Shown here piece after piece: positions 10,404 through 20,349 of a stretch of 64,000 nt of DNA; the first letter of the stretch is position 1, and the number at the start of each line of letters is the position of its first letter. Source of the stretch: Leifsonia sp. ku-ls. Lineage in GTDB: Bacteria > Actinomycetota > Actinomycetes > Actinomycetales > Microbacteriaceae. Below the pieces are notes generated by a model. That model had not been told where the DNA came from. It saw nothing but the letters and a program-made list of their open reading frames with translations, and did not search any database. The translations under genes and the position numbers were made by a program. Location of the stretch: NCBI GenBank assembly GCA_003367665.1, contig QKXI01000007.1, forward strand, positions 62,001 to 126,000, read 5' to 3'.

Positions 10404-11941
10404 GGACGCCTCCAAACGCGGCCGTCGCGCTCCAGGAGCTCGTCGGCCGACTTCGGGCCCCAGGTTCCGGGGCGGTACTGCTCTGGCTGGCCCTGCGTGG
10501 CCCAGAAGTCCTCGATCGGGTCGAGGATCTTCCAGGAAAGCTCGACCTCCTCGTGGCGCGGGAACAGCGGCGGGTCGCCGAGCAGCACATCCAGGATGAG
10601 CCGCTCGTACGCCTCGGGGCTCGCCTCGGTGAAGGCGTGGCCGTAGCCGAAGTCCATGCTCACGTCGCGCACCTGCATGCCGGCGCCGGGCACCTTCGAG
10701 CCGAAGCGGATGGTCACGCCCTCGTCGGGCTGCACGCGGATGACGAGCGCGTTCTGGCCGAGCGCACTGGTCTGCGACTCCGCGAAGAGCTGCTGCGGGG
10801 CGCGCTTGAACACGACCGCGATCTCGGTGACGCGGCGGCCGAGGCGCTTGCCCGCGCGCAGGTAGAACGGCACGCCGGCCCAACGGCGGGTGCCGATCTC
10901 CAGCTTGATCGCCGCGTACGTCTCCGTCGTGGAGTGAGGATTCATCCCGTCCTCCTCGAGGAAGCCGACGACCTTCTCGCCGCCCTGCCAGCCCGGGCCG
11001 TACTGGCCGCGGGCGGTGGACTTCGCCAGGTCCTTCGGCAGCCGGACGGCCGCGAGGATCTTCTCCTTCTCGGCGCGGAGGTCGGCCGCGTTGAAGGAGA
11101 TGGGCTCCTCCATCGCGGTCAGCGCGAGCAGCTGCAGCAGGTGGTTCTGGATGACGTCGCGCGCCGCGCCGATGCCGTCGTAGTACCCGGCGCGGCCGCC
11201 CACGCCGATGTCCTCGGCCATGGTGATCTGCACGTGGTCGACGTAGTTGGCGTTCCAGATCGGCTCGTACAGCTCGTTCGCGAAGCGCAGCGCCAGGATG
11301 TTCTGGACCGTCTCCTTGCCGAGGTAGTGGTCGATGCGGAACACCGAGTCGGGCGGGAACACGGTCTCGACGACCGCGTTGAGCTCCCGGGCCGACTGCA
11401 GGTCGTGGCCGAACGGCTTCTCGATGACGACGCGCCGCCAGCCGTCGCCGGACTGGTCGGCGAGCCCGGAGCGCTTGAGCTGCTCCGTGACGATCGGGAA
11501 CGCCTTCGGCGGGATGGACAGGTAGAACGCGTGGTTGCCCATCGTTCCACGCTCCTTGTCCAGCTGCTCGACGGTCTCCTTGAGGCGCTGGAACGCCTCG
11601 TCGTCGTCGAACTCGCCCGGCACGAAGCGGATGCCCTGCGCGAGCTGCTTCCACACGTCGTCGTCGAACGGCGTGCGCGCGTACTGCTTGACCGCCTCGT
11701 AGACGACCTTCTCGAAGTCCTGGTCCTCCCAGTCGCGCCGGGCGAACCCGACGAGGGAGAACCCGGGCGGCAGCAGGCCGCGGTTCGCGAGGTCGTACAC
11801 CGCGGGCATCAGCTTCTTGCGCGACAGGTCTCCCGTCACGCCGAAGATGATGAGGCTGCTCGGCCCCGCGATGCGATTGAGGCGGCGGTCGGAGGGCAAC
11901 CGCAGCGGGTTGAACTCCGGGGTGATCTCCACCGGTGACAA
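10400..11941 (-). CDS. zwf: Glucose-6-phosphate 1-dehydrogenase
   Basis: First enzyme of the oxidative pentose-phosphate branch, oxidising glucose 6-phosphate with NADP; 513 residues. The coenzyme motif GVTGDLSRKKLMPA is near residue 34 and the active-site motif RIDHYLGKETVQN, with the catalytic His region, is near residue 190. The start is TTG at 11941, chosen because GGAGAACCGACAC stands just upstream; a GTG four codons in lacks a well-placed ribosome binding site. It follows pgi by 26 bases. Confidence 0.95.
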   Translation of the reverse strand: MSPVEITPEFNPLRLPSDRRLNRIAGPSSLIIFGVTGDLSRKKLMPAVYDLANRGLLPPGFSLVGFARRDWEDQDFEKVVYEAVKQYARTPFDDDVWKQLAQGIRFVPGEFDDDEAFQRLKETVEQLDKERGTMGNHAFYLSIPPKAFPIVTEQLKRSGLADQSGDGWRRVVIEKPFGHDLQSARELNAVVETVFPPDSVFRIDHYLGKETVQNILALRFANELYEPIWNANYVDHVQITMAEDIGVGGRAGYYDGIGAARDVIQNHLLQLLALTAMEEPISFNAADLRAEKEKILAAVRLPKDLAKSTARGQYGPGWQGGEKVVGFLEEDGMNPHSTTETYAAIKLEIGTRRWAGVPFYLRAGKRLGRRVTEIAVVFKRAPQQLFAESQTSALGQNALVIRVQPDEGVTIRFGSKVPGAGMQVRDVSMDFGYGHAFTEASPEAYERLILDVLLGDPPLFPRHEEVELSWKILDPIEDFWATQGQPEQYRPGTWGPKSADELLERDGRVWRRP

Positions 11942-11967
11942 GTGTCGGTTCTCCTTTTTCGAGGACT

Positions 11968-13578
11968 TCAGTTGACGGCCTCGAACAGCGAGACGACGTC
12001 CGCCTCGGGGTTCGTCAGCGTGAGGGTCAGCACCGGCCGGCCGTGCTCGCCGAGGACGCTCGCGTCGCCGGCGGCCTGGGCCTGGATGAGCTGACCGAAC
12101 GTGAACGGACGGCCGGGGATCTCGAGGTCCTCCGCAGCCGTCGCGGTGATCTGCAGGAACACGCCGACGGCGGGGCCGCCCTTGTGGAACTGACCGGTGG
12201 AGTGCAGGAAGCGCGGGCCCCAGCCGAACGTGACCGGGCGGTTCGCCTTCGCCGCGAGCAGGTCGCGGAGTCCCGCGAGCTGGGGGAGGGCGAGACGGTC
12301 GACGTAGGCCTGCACCGCGACGTAGCCGTCAGGCCCGAGCTGCGCGAGCAGCGCGTCCACCGCGGCGTCGAGCGTCGTGGCGTCGCCCAGGAAGGAGCCG
12401 GTCGTGCGGACCTCGATGCCGCCCGCGGTGAACGCGGGGGCGACGGGCTCGGGCCGGTTGTCGAGCAGGGCGCGCGCGGCGGCCTTCGCGGCCTCCACGT
12501 CGGGCTGGTCGAAGGGGTTGATGCCGAGCAGACGGCCCGCGACGGCGACCGCGTACTCCCACACCAGGAGCTGCGCGCCGAGGCTGCCGGAGACGAGGAT
12601 CTCGCCCTCGTGCCGGTCGGCCGGGAACAGGTGGTGGGCCTCGGCGTTGGCGACCAGGCGCACGACCTGCAGGTCGGCGGGCTTCGACTCGAGCTCGGGA
12701 GCGAGCGTGTCGAGGACGACCGGGAGCAGGCCCGTGCCCTCCTTGCCGGTGGACTCGGCGATCAGCTGCTCCGCCCAGTCGGCGAAGCCGACGATGTGCG
12801 TGCCGTCCGCGACGATGCCCAGCTTGTCCTTCAGCGGGCTGGTGCCCGCGATGGCCGCGCCGAGCACCAGGCCCGGGTTGTCCTCGTTGTCGACCGCGAG
12901 CTCGATCTGCGTGGCCTCGGCCTCGTCGAGCAGCTCGGCGATGTCGACGCCGGCGAGGCCGGAGGGGACGAGGCCGAACGCGGTGAGCGCCGAGTAGCGG
13001 CCGCCCACGTTCGGGTCGGCGTTGAAGACGCGGTAGCCGGCCTCGCGCGCCGACTGGTCGAGCGGCGAGCCCGGGTCGGTGACGACGACGATCCGCTCGC
13101 GCGGGTCGATGCCGGCGTCCTGGAACCACTTCTCGTAGACTCGGCGCTGGCTGTCGGTCTCGAGCGTCGAGCCCGACTTGGAGGAGATGACCACCGCGGT
13201 GGCCTCCAGTCGGTCGCGCAGCGCGGCGAGCACCTGGCCGGGGTCGGTCGAGTCGAGCACGGTGAGCTCGGCCTCGGCCGTCCGGGTGATCACTTCGGGC
13301 GCGAGCGAGGAGCCGCCCATGCCGCCGAGGACGATGTGATGCACGCCCTTGGCGCGGAGCTCGTCGCGGAGGGCGACGATCTCCGGCACGAGCGGCCGCG
13401 AGATCGCGACGGCCTCGGTCCAGCCGAGGCGCTTGCCCGCCTCGGACTCGGCCGCAGGACCCCAGAGGGCGGGGTCCTGCGCCGTGATGCCGGAGGCGAC
13501 CTTGTCGGCGACCAGCTGCGGGACGACGGTCTTGACGGCCTCGGCGGCCGGCCCGGTGACGTGGATGCGGAACGTCAC
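11968..13578 (-). CDS. pgi: Glucose-6-phosphate isomerase
   Basis: Interconverts glucose 6-phosphate and fructose 6-phosphate, joining glycolysis to the pentose-phosphate operon; 536 residues. Sugar-isomerase features include [26 protein letters not shown] and [14 protein letters not shown]. The GTG start overlaps the tal stop by four bases (GTGA). Its place within the tkt-zwf operon, rather than alone, is a known actinobacterial arrangement and suits recycling of fructose 6-phosphate. Confidence 0.94.
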   Translation of the reverse strand: MTFRIHVTGPAAEAVKTVVPQLVADKVASGITAQDPALWGPAAESEAGKRLGWTEAVAISRPLVPEIVALRDELRAKGVHHIVLGGMGGSSLAPEVITRTAEAELTVLDSTDPGQVLAALRDRLEATAVVISSKSGSTLETDSQRRVYEKWFQDAGIDPRERIVVVTDPGSPLDQSAREAGYRVFNADPNVGGRYSALTAFGLVPSGLAGVDIAELLDEAEATQIELAVDNEDNPGLVLGAAIAGTSPLKDKLGIVADGTHIVGFADWAEQLIAESTGKEGTGLLPVVLDTLAPELESKPADLQVVRLVANAEAHHLFPADRHEGEILVSGSLGAQLLVWEYAVAVAGRLLGINPFDQPDVEAAKAAARALLDNRPEPVAPAFTAGGIEVRTTGSFLGDATTLDAAVDALLAQLGPDGYVAVQAYVDRLALPQLAGLRDLLAAKANRPVTFGWGPRFLHSTGQFHKGGPAVGVFLQITATAAEDLEIPGRPFTFGQLIQAQAAGDASVLGEHGRPVLTLTLTNPEADVVSLFEAVN

Positions 13579-14705
13579 TTGGCGGCTCCCTCGAGCGCGG
13601 CCTTCACGGTGTCGACGAGCTCGCCCCAGGAGACGATGAACTTCTCGACGCCCTCGCGCTCGAGCAGCTCGGTGACCTCGTCGTACGAGATGCCGAGGTC
13701 GGCGAGCTTGTTCAGCACGTCGTTCGACTCCGCGTAGCTGCCGGTGACGGTGTCGCCCGTGATGGTGCCGTGGTCGAAGGTCGCGTCGAGCGTCTTCTCC
13801 GGCATGGTGTTGACGGTGTTCGGGGCGACGAGCTGCTCGACGTACAGCGTGTCGGGCAGGCTCGGGTCCTTGACGCCGGTGGAGGCCCAGAGCGGGCGCT
13901 GCTCGTTGGCGCCGGCCGCGACGAGCTGCTTGGCGCGCTCGGTGGCGAACTGCTGCTCGTACACCTCGTAGGCCAGGCGGGCGTTCGCGATGCCGGCCTT
14001 GCTCTTCAAGGCGAGGGCCTCGTCGGTGCCGATGGCGCTCAGGCGCTTGTCCACCTCGGTGTCGACGCGCGACACGAAGAAGGACGCGACCGAGTGGATG
14101 CCGGACAGGTCGATGCCCGCCTCCTTGGCCTTCTCGAGGCCGGTGAGGTAGGCGTCGATGACCTGGCGGTAGCGCTCCAGGCTGAAGATCAGGGTCACGT
14201 TGACGCTGATGCCGGCGGCGATGGTCTCGGTGATGGCCTCGAGACCCTCGACGGTCGCCGGGATCTTGATCATCACGTTCGGCTTCTGGATCTTCTCCGA
14301 CAGCTTCTTGGCGGCCGCGATGGTCGCCTGCGTGTCGTGGGCGAGGCCGGGGGCGACCTCGATGGACACGCGGCCGTCGACGCCGTTGCTGCGCTCGAAG
14401 ACCTCGTGGAAGATATCGCTCGCGTTGGCGACGTCGTCGGTGGTGATCTCGAAGATCGCGTCGTCGACGGAGACACCGGAGGCGGCCAGCTGACGGACCT
14501 GCTCGTCGTACGCCTCACCCTTGGAGAGGGCCGCGGCGAAGATCGTCGGGTTGGTGGTCACGCCGACGACGTTCTTCTCGGCGATCAGCTGCTGCAGGCT
14601 GCCGGAGTTGATGCGCTCGCGCGAGAGGTCGTCCAGCCAGATGCTGACGCCCGCGGCCGACAGGGCGGCGGTCGGGGTCTCGGTGGTGGAGGTGGTGTCG
14701 GTCAT
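13575..14705 (-). CDS. tal: Transaldolase
   Basis: Non-oxidative pentose-phosphate enzyme moving a three-carbon unit between sugar phosphates; 376 residues, the longer actinobacterial form. The N-terminal segment [12 protein letters not shown] and [11 protein letters not shown] are typical, and the Schiff-base Lys lies in NVMIKIPAT. The ATG follows AGGAGATAAGAAGAA. It is 27 bases after tkt and overlaps pgi by four bases. Confidence 0.96.
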   Translation of the reverse strand: MTDTTSTTETPTAALSAAGVSIWLDDLSRERINSGSLQQLIAEKNVVGVTTNPTIFAAALSKGEAYDEQVRQLAASGVSVDDAIFEITTDDVANASDIFHEVFERSNGVDGRVSIEVAPGLAHDTQATIAAAKKLSEKIQKPNVMIKIPATVEGLEAITETIAAGISVNVTLIFSLERYRQVIDAYLTGLEKAKEAGIDLSGIHSVASFFVSRVDTEVDKRLSAIGTDEALALKSKAGIANARLAYEVYEQQFATERAKQLVAAGANEQRPLWASTGVKDPSLPDTLYVEQLVAPNTVNTMPEKTLDATFDHGTITGDTVTGSYAESNDVLNKLADLGISYDEVTELLEREGVEKFIVSWGELVDTVKAALEGAAK

Positions 14706-14732
14706 TTCTTCTTATCTCCTCAGTGCCCGCGC

Positions 14733-16823
14733 TCAGAGCGACGCGAGCGATTCCTTCGCGGCGGACACCGCGTGCTCGGTGGTCATGCCGAACTCGCGGA
14801 ACAGGGTCTTGTAGTCGGCCGACGCACCGAAGTGCTCGATCGACACGCTGCGGCCGTGGTCGCCCACGATCTTGTCCCAGGCGAGCGCCAGGCCGGCCTC
14901 GATCGAGACGCGGGCCTTGACGGCCGCCGGGAGCACCTTCTCGCGGTACTCGGCGGGCTGCTCGTCGAACCACTCCAGGCTGGGGGCGGAGACGACGCGG
15001 GCGTTGATGCCCTCGCCCTTCAGGACCTCGCGGGCCTCGAGCGCGATCTGCACCTCGGAGCCGGTGGCGATGAAGATCACGTCCGGCGTGCCGCCCGGCG
15101 CCTCGGCCAGGATGTACGCGCCCTTCGCGACGTTCTTCGCCGACGCCAGGGTGTCGCCCTCGGCGTCGCCGTCGCCGCGCTCGAACACCGGGATGTTCTG
15201 GCGGGTCAGCGCGATGCCGGCCGGTCCCTTTCGACGCTCGAGCATGGTCTTCCACGCCCAGGCCACCTCGTTCGCGTCGCCCGGGCGGACGACGGTGAAG
15301 TTCGGGATGGCGCGCAGCGTCGACAGCTGCTCGATCGGCTGGTGCGTCGGGCCGTCCTCGCCGAGCGCGACCGAGTCGTGCGTCCAGACGAAGATCGACG
15401 GGATGTCCATCAGGGCCGACAGGCGCAGCGACGGGCGCTGGTAGTCGCTGAAGATGAGGAACGTGCCGCCGAACGGGCGGGTCGGGCCGTGCAGCACGAT
15501 GCCGTTGATGATCGCGGCCATCGCGTGCTCGCGGATGCCGAAATGCAGCACGCGGCCGTACGGGTTGCCGGTCCACTCGTGGGTGGAGCGCTCGGTCGGG
15601 ACGAACGACGGCGCGCTCTCGATCGTGGTGTTGTTCGACTCCGCCAGGTCGGCCGAGCCTCCCCACAGCTCCGGCATGGCCGGCGCGATGGCGTTGAGCA
15701 CCTTGCCGGAGGCGGCACGGGTGGAGACGTCCTTGCCCGGCTCGAACACCGGAAGCACGCTCTCCAGGTCGGGCGCCTCGCCGCGGAGCAGGCGGTCGAG
15801 CAACTCCTTGCGCTCGGGGTTCGCCTCGGCCCAGGCGTCGAAGCCCTTCTGCCACTCGGCGCGCTGCTCGGCGCCGCGCTCGATCGCTTTGCGGGTGTGC
15901 TCGATGACCTCGTCGGCGACCTCGAAGGTCTGCTCCGGGTCGAAGCCGAGCACCTCCTTGACCGCGCGCAGCTCGTCGGCGCCCAGGGCGGAGCCGTGGA
16001 TCTTGCCGGTGTTCTGCTTCTTCGGCGACGGCCAGCCGATGATCGTCTTCAGGATGATGAGCGACGGCTTGTCGGTGACGGCCTTCGCGTTCTCGATCGC
16101 CTGGAAGAGCTCCTCGACGTCCTCCTTGTAGACGCCGGTCTTCTTCCAGTCGACGACCTGGACGTCCCAGTGGTAGGCCTCGTAGCGGGCCTTGACGTCC
16201 TCGGTGAAGGCGATGTCGGTGTCGTCCTCGATCGAGATCTGGTTGCTGTCGTAGATCGCGATCAGGTTGCCGAGCTCCTGGTGGCCGGCGAGCGACGACG
16301 CCTCGGAGCTGACGCCCTCCTCCAGGTCGCCGTCGGAGGCGATCACGTAGATGTGGTGGTCGAACGGGCTCGTGCCCGGGGCGGCGTCCGGATCGAACAG
16401 GCCGCGCTCGAACCGCTGCGCATAAGCGAAACCGACGGCGGAGGAGATGCCCTGGCCCAGAGGACCGGTGGTGATCTCCACGCCGTCGGTGTGTCCGTAC
16501 TCGGGGTGGCCCGGGGTGAGGGAGCCCCAGGTGCGGAGGGCCTTGAGGTCGTCGAGCTCGAGGCCGTAGCCGCCCAGGTAGAGCTGGATGTACTGGGTCA
16601 GCGACGAGTGGCCGGCCGACAGGATGAAGCGGTCGCGGCCCAGCCAGTGCTGGTCGCGCGGATCGCGGCGCATCACCTTCTGGAAGAGCAGGTAGGCGGC
16701 GGGGGCGAGGCTCATGGCGGTGCCGGGATGACCGTTGCCCACCTTCTCCACCGCGTCGGCCGCGAGGACGCGAGCCGTGTCTACTGCCTTGTTGTCAATG
16801 GGATCCCACTGCAGTGCTGCCAC
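14733..16823 (-). CDS. tkt: Transketolase
   Basis: Thiamine-diphosphate enzyme transferring two-carbon units in the non-oxidative pentose-phosphate branch; 696 residues from the chosen start. Motifs include VEKVGNGHPGTAMSLAPAAY, the cofactor motif GDLEEGVSSEASSLAG with YDSNQISIE, and GIREHAMAAIINGI in the pyrimidine-binding domain. The GTG at 16823 gives the usual N-terminus AALQWDPIDNKAV and has GAAGGGT upstream; an earlier in-frame start at 16874 would add 17 atypical residues. It is the first gene of the operon running to pgl. Confidence 0.93.
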   Translation of the reverse strand: MAALQWDPIDNKAVDTARVLAADAVEKVGNGHPGTAMSLAPAAYLLFQKVMRRDPRDQHWLGRDRFILSAGHSSLTQYIQLYLGGYGLELDDLKALRTWGSLTPGHPEYGHTDGVEITTGPLGQGISSAVGFAYAQRFERGLFDPDAAPGTSPFDHHIYVIASDGDLEEGVSSEASSLAGHQELGNLIAIYDSNQISIEDDTDIAFTEDVKARYEAYHWDVQVVDWKKTGVYKEDVEELFQAIENAKAVTDKPSLIILKTIIGWPSPKKQNTGKIHGSALGADELRAVKEVLGFDPEQTFEVADEVIEHTRKAIERGAEQRAEWQKGFDAWAEANPERKELLDRLLRGEAPDLESVLPVFEPGKDVSTRAASGKVLNAIAPAMPELWGGSADLAESNNTTIESAPSFVPTERSTHEWTGNPYGRVLHFGIREHAMAAIINGIVLHGPTRPFGGTFLIFSDYQRPSLRLSALMDIPSIFVWTHDSVALGEDGPTHQPIEQLSTLRAIPNFTVVRPGDANEVAWAWKTMLERRKGPAGIALTRQNIPVFERGDGDAEGDTLASAKNVAKGAYILAEAPGGTPDVIFIATGSEVQIALEAREVLKGEGINARVVSAPSLEWFDEQPAEYREKVLPAAVKARVSIEAGLALAWDKIVGDHGRSVSIEHFGASADYKTLFREFGMTTEHAVSAAKESLASL

Positions 16824-16982
16824 GTGAAAACTGACCCTTCGTAGATGTGGTGAGGGTCGTCGTGGAACCCGCACCGGTTGAGGTAGTGCGCGCCGTGGAC
16901 GTCATCGGCGCCGGAGTCTCATCCGTCACGGTCCTACAAAACAGGCGGGCGGTACAGGGGTTCCGGCTGGCGAGCATCTCCA

Positions 16983-16988
16983 AGTATA
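16983..16988 (-). promoter_or_regulatory. Candidate -10 box for the tkt operon
   Basis: On the minus strand this reads TATACT, the best -10 candidate upstream of tkt, leaving a leader of about 150 bases. No clear -35 is seen. The rest of 16824-17042 shows no coding evidence. Confidence 0.4.
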
Positions 16989-17042
16989 GGTAACACGCAC
17001 GAAACGTGGGGTGTTCCCCCAGCCGGGCATGACATGCGCGGA

Positions 17043-17078
17043 CACCGAAGGGCGGGACCCGCATCCCGCCCTTCGGTG
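17043..17078 (-). terminator. Hairpin terminator after the sortase-substrate gene
   Basis: A perfect 15-base-pair stem (17043-17057 with 17064-17078) has a six-base loop and lies 12 bases beyond the stop at 17091. It separates this gene from tkt. Confidence 0.75.
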
Positions 17079-17090
17079 AGAACCCGGCGG

Positions 17091-18658
17091 CTAGCCCCGA
17101 TCGACGGTCCGACGAACGCGGCGGCCGCCGTAGCCACGGATGAGCAGCAGGGCCGTCCCCAGCGGGATCAGCGTCGCGGCGAGGGACCACCCGTTCTTCA
17201 CGTCGGTGCCGGTTCGGGCGAGCGCGTCCCGCGACGGGCGCGGCGCCGGGGAAGAACCGTCCGCGCCGTTCGGCGGCGCGCCCGCACCGGGCTGGGGGAC
17301 GGCCCCCGGTCCCTCGGGCGACGGGTCGACGGGTGCGGGCCGGACCACGACCGTCACGATGGCGGTGTCGACGGTCGGCTGCGCCACCTGGGGACTGGTG
17401 GCGGTCCCGGTGGCGGTCACCGTTCCGGTGTCGACGTCCGTCTGGAGGACGCGGTATGTGACCGTGAGCACGCAGGTCTGCTGCGGCCGGTGAGCGCATC
17501 CGTGACGACGACGGTGCTCAGCGTCACGTCGCCCGTGTTGGTGGCGGTGGACGTGAACTCGAGGTCGTCTCCGAGCGTGTGGGTGCCCGAGCCGTCGTTG
17601 TCGGCGCTGCCGGACAGCACCGTGCGCACGGAGAGTGCCGGAGTGCCGAGCACGAACGAGATCCGGACGGTCGGCGCGCTGGCGGTGCCGAAGGTGACCT
17701 CCGTCGCGTCGTCGCGCACGTACGACGATCCGCCGCCGGCACCGCCCATGGACTGGCAGCCGTAGCCGTAGTCGACCCCGCCCGAGCCTCCGATGTAGCC
17801 CCCTCCGCCGCCCGCGTGCCCGCCGTAGGCCAGCGTGGGCCCGGTCTCCCCGTGCCCGCCGTCAGGGGAGCCGGAGCCCACCGTTCCGTCGACGGCGCCA
17901 CCGCGGCCGGTCTTGTCGGGACCGCTGCCGGTCGCCGCGGTCCCATCGCGACCGCTCGGGCCGTAGCCGCTGCGGTCCGCAGCGCGGGTCGTGGCGCCGG
18001 CGCCGCCCGCCCCTCCGGGCCAGCCGTTCTTCGCGGCGCAGGTTCCCCCTCCACCGCCGCCCCCACCGGCCCCGACGACGAGGACGGCTCCCGTGCTCGA
18101 CAGCACGGCGGAGGAGCCGCCTCCCGGGGCGCCGCCCTGGGTGCCGAGTCCTCCCGCCGACCACCCGGAACCGCCCTGGTAGAACCGGTCGACGGTGCTC
18201 AGATGGGTGCCTCCGGGCGCCTGGGGGCCGGGGCAGCCCTGGATGGCCGAAAGGGTCGAGCCCGGCCGGAGGTCGCTGTCGGCGCGGATCGGGAAGGTCG
18301 CCCGCACCGTCCCGCCCGCGCCTCCCGGGGCCCCGCCTCCGCCGTTGATCCCGTAGGCGGATCCTCCCGGCCCACCTGCGGCCTCGACGAGGAGGGAGAC
18401 CGCGTTCAGGGGAATCGTGATCTCCTGCAGCGCGGGCCTGGCCGGATACCCGCTCGCCTCTGTCGCCTGCGTCGGGCAGTCGGCGGTCGGGGACCACGGG
18501 ACGGACGTGGACGTCGCGGCGGCCCCGGCGTCGGCGATCAGCAGCTCTGACGCGGCCAGACCGCCCACCGAGAGGAGGAGCGCCGCGAACCCGGCCGGCC
18601 CTCTTCGGCGGCCGGCCGGTTCGGTCGAGCTCTCTCGTACTGGCTTCGTTGCTCTCAT
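17091..18658 (-). pseudogene. Glycine-rich LPXTG-type surface protein, frameshifted before its anchor
   Basis: The first frame (18658 to 17417) begins with an Arg-rich signal peptide (about residues 1-47, core GFAALLLSVGGLAASELLIA). A long Gly-rich region follows, then the start of a DUF7507/DUF11-like beta domain (TNTGDVTLSTVVVTDALTG). The frame then runs into unrelated residues and stops. The neighbouring frame (17471 to 17091) continues the same domain (QQTCVLTVTYRVLQTDVDTG), then a Pro-rich wall spacer, the sortase motif LARTG, a hydrophobic span and an Arg-rich tail. Roughly 12-16 residues normally found between these parts are missing in both frames, so a small out-of-frame deletion or an assembly error is likely. 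The ATG has GAGGAGGAAC upstream. As read, the product would be secreted but not wall-anchored. Confidence 0.8.
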
Positions 18659-18762
18659 GTCGCCGTTCCTCCTCGAACGCGATGCTCCTGTCATCTGGTT
18701 AGACGAGGTGGAAGTCCCTCTCGTGACGCGGTCGCCCTCCCCGCAGCCACCTCTACGTGACG

Positions 18763-18768
18763 TAGACT
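18763..18768 (+). promoter_or_regulatory. Candidate -10 box for ctaB
   Basis: TAGACT lies 46 bases before the ctaB ATG, in the gap divergent from the sortase-substrate gene. No clear -35 box was found. Confidence 0.4.
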
Positions 18769-18814
18769 TGGCCGGGGCCCTTCCGCCCCAGCCGCCGACA
18801 CCACACGAGGAGCA

Positions 18815-19735
18815 ATGGACGTCGCTGTAGAGAGCCGTGTCGAATCCGAGCGCATCGGCGTCGCCCGCAAGGTGAAGGCGTATGTCGCCCTCACCAAGCC
18901 GCGGGTGGTCGAACTGCTGCTGGTCACGACGGTTCCGACGATGATCCTCGCGGCCGGCGGCATCCCGAACCTCTGGCTGGTCGTCGCCACCGTCATCGGC
19001 GGCTACATGAGCGCGGGATCGGCCGGCGCGTTCAACTGCTACATCGACCGCGACATCGACCGGGTGATGCGGCGCACCAAGAACCGGCCGCTGGTGACGG
19101 GGGAGCTCTCCGACCGCGAGGCGCTGGTCTTCGCCTGGGCGCTCGGCATCGCGTCGGTGCTCGTGCTCGGCTTCTTCACGAACTGGCTGGCCGCGGGCCT
19201 GTCGGTGGCGGCCATCCTGCTCTACGTCGTCTTCTACACGCTCATCCTCAAGCGCCGCACGCCGCAGAACATCGTCTGGGGCGGCGTCGCCGGCTGCATG
19301 CCGGTGCTCATCGGGTGGGCGGCCGTCACCGGGTCGCTCGACTGGCCGCCGTTCATCCTGTTCGGCGTCATCTTCCTCTGGACGCCGCCGCACTACTGGC
19401 CGCTTTCCATGAAGTACCGGTCGGACTACCAGGAGGCGGGCGTCCCGATGCTGGCGGTCGTGCGCGGTCGCGCGGTGGTCGGGCTGCAGGTGATCCTCTA
19501 CGCCTGGGCGATGGTGGCGTGCTCGCTGCTGCTCATCCCGGTGGCGCACATGGGGCTGCTCTACACGGCGGTGTCGCTCGTCGCCGGCGGCTGGTTCCTC
19601 TACGAGTCGCACCGGCTGTACAACCTGGCGATCCGCCACGAGGCCGTCTCGCCGATGCGGGTGTTCCACGGCTCGATCGCGTACCTCACGCTGATCTTCC
19701 TCGCCGTGGCGATCGACCCGCTGCTGCCGTTCTGA
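18815..19735 (+). CDS. ctaB: Protoheme IX farnesyltransferase (heme O synthase)
   Basis: Integral-membrane UbiA-family prenyltransferase adding a farnesyl group to protoheme to make heme O, the precursor of heme A for cytochrome aa3 oxidase; 306 residues. The prenyl-diphosphate-binding motif [19 protein letters not shown] is around residues 70-88, and about eight or nine hydrophobic helices follow. The ATG has GAGGAGCA upstream. The partner enzyme ctaA lies about 0.6 kb downstream on the other strand. The actinobacterial ctaB-tkt divergent pairing is kept, with the sortase-substrate gene between them. Confidence 0.96.
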   Translation: MDVAVESRVESERIGVARKVKAYVALTKPRVVELLLVTTVPTMILAAGGIPNLWLVVATVIGGYMSAGSAGAFNCYIDRDIDRVMRRTKNRPLVTGELSDREALVFAWALGIASVLVLGFFTNWLAAGLSVAAILLYVVFYTLILKRRTPQNIVWGGVAGCMPVLIGWAAVTGSLDWPPFILFGVIFLWTPPHYWPLSMKYRSDYQEAGVPMLAVVRGRAVVGLQVILYAWAMVACSLLLIPVAHMGLLYTAVSLVAGGWFLYESHRLYNLAIRHEAVSPMRVFHGSIAYLTLIFLAVAIDPLLPF

Positions 19736-19776
19736 GCATCGCTCGGCTTTTCTGGCCGCGGAGTGCGGTTTCCGTC

Positions 19777-19782
19777 TAACAT
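19777..19782 (+). promoter_or_regulatory. Candidate -10 box giving a leaderless GNAT transcript
   Basis: TAACAT ends six bases before the ATG at 19789 and there is no ribosome binding site in between. Transcription would start at or next to the start codon. Confidence 0.4.
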
Positions 19783-19788
19783 GTGCGC

Positions 19789-20349
19789 ATGACGGCACAG
19801 CCGCCGACGGCACGCCTGGTGACCCAGCGCCTCGTGCTCGACGCTCCGCGCGAGTCCGACGTCCCGGACGTGATGGCGGCCTGCCAGGACGCCCAGACCC
19901 AGGCGTGGGTGCCGCTCCCGGAGCCCTACACCCGGGAGAGCGCGGAGTTCTTCGTGCGGTCGTACTGCCCGCACGGCCTGGCCAGCGGGCAGTACAAGGT
20001 GTGGGCGATCCGTCCGCGCGAGGGCGGCCGGCTCATCGGCGCGCTCGAGGTGCGTCGCGACGACCGGCCGGGCTCTGCGTCGCTCGGCTGCTGGTCGGCG
20101 CCGTGGGCGCGCGGGCACGGCTACCTGCGTGAAGCGCTCCGCGCCGTCGCGGCGTTCGCGCTCGACCCCGCGGGCGGCGGCTATGAGCAGCTCCACTGGG
20201 AGTACGTCCCCGAGAACGCCGCGAGCAGACGGCTGGCGGAGGCGGCCGGCTTCGACTTCGGTGACGACCTCCGGACCGTCGTCGAGCTGCACGGCCGGGA
20301 GCGCGAGGCGCGCGTCGGGACGCTACGCCGCGACGACGTCGTGCGCTGA
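19789..20349 (+). CDS. GNAT-family N-acetyltransferase
   Basis: This 186-residue protein has the RimJ/RimL-like GNAT layout: TARLVTQRLVLDAPRESD at the N-terminus, the acetyl-CoA region SAPWARGHGYLREALRAV and the C-terminal strand NAASRRLAEAAGFDFG. Members acetylate protein N-termini or small molecules; the substrate here cannot be told. The ATG at 19789 is preferred over the GTG two codons earlier because of the upstream TAACAT box. Its last 27 bases overlap the end of convergent ctaA. Confidence 0.85.
   Translation: MTAQPPTARLVTQRLVLDAPRESDVPDVMAACQDAQTQAWVPLPEPYTRESAEFFVRSYCPHGLASGQYKVWAIRPREGGRLIGALEVRRDDRPGSASLGCWSAPWARGHGYLREALRAVAAFALDPAGGGYEQLHWEYVPENAASRRLAEAAGFDFGDDLRTVVELHGREREARVGTLRRDDVVR

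Noticed and set aside
13770-16844. Very long plus-strand open frame opposite tal and tkt
   Set aside because: It is the antisense shadow of two clear enzymes; its composition is of low complexity (Val, Asp, Gly, Arg) and it matches no family. High GC makes such frames common.
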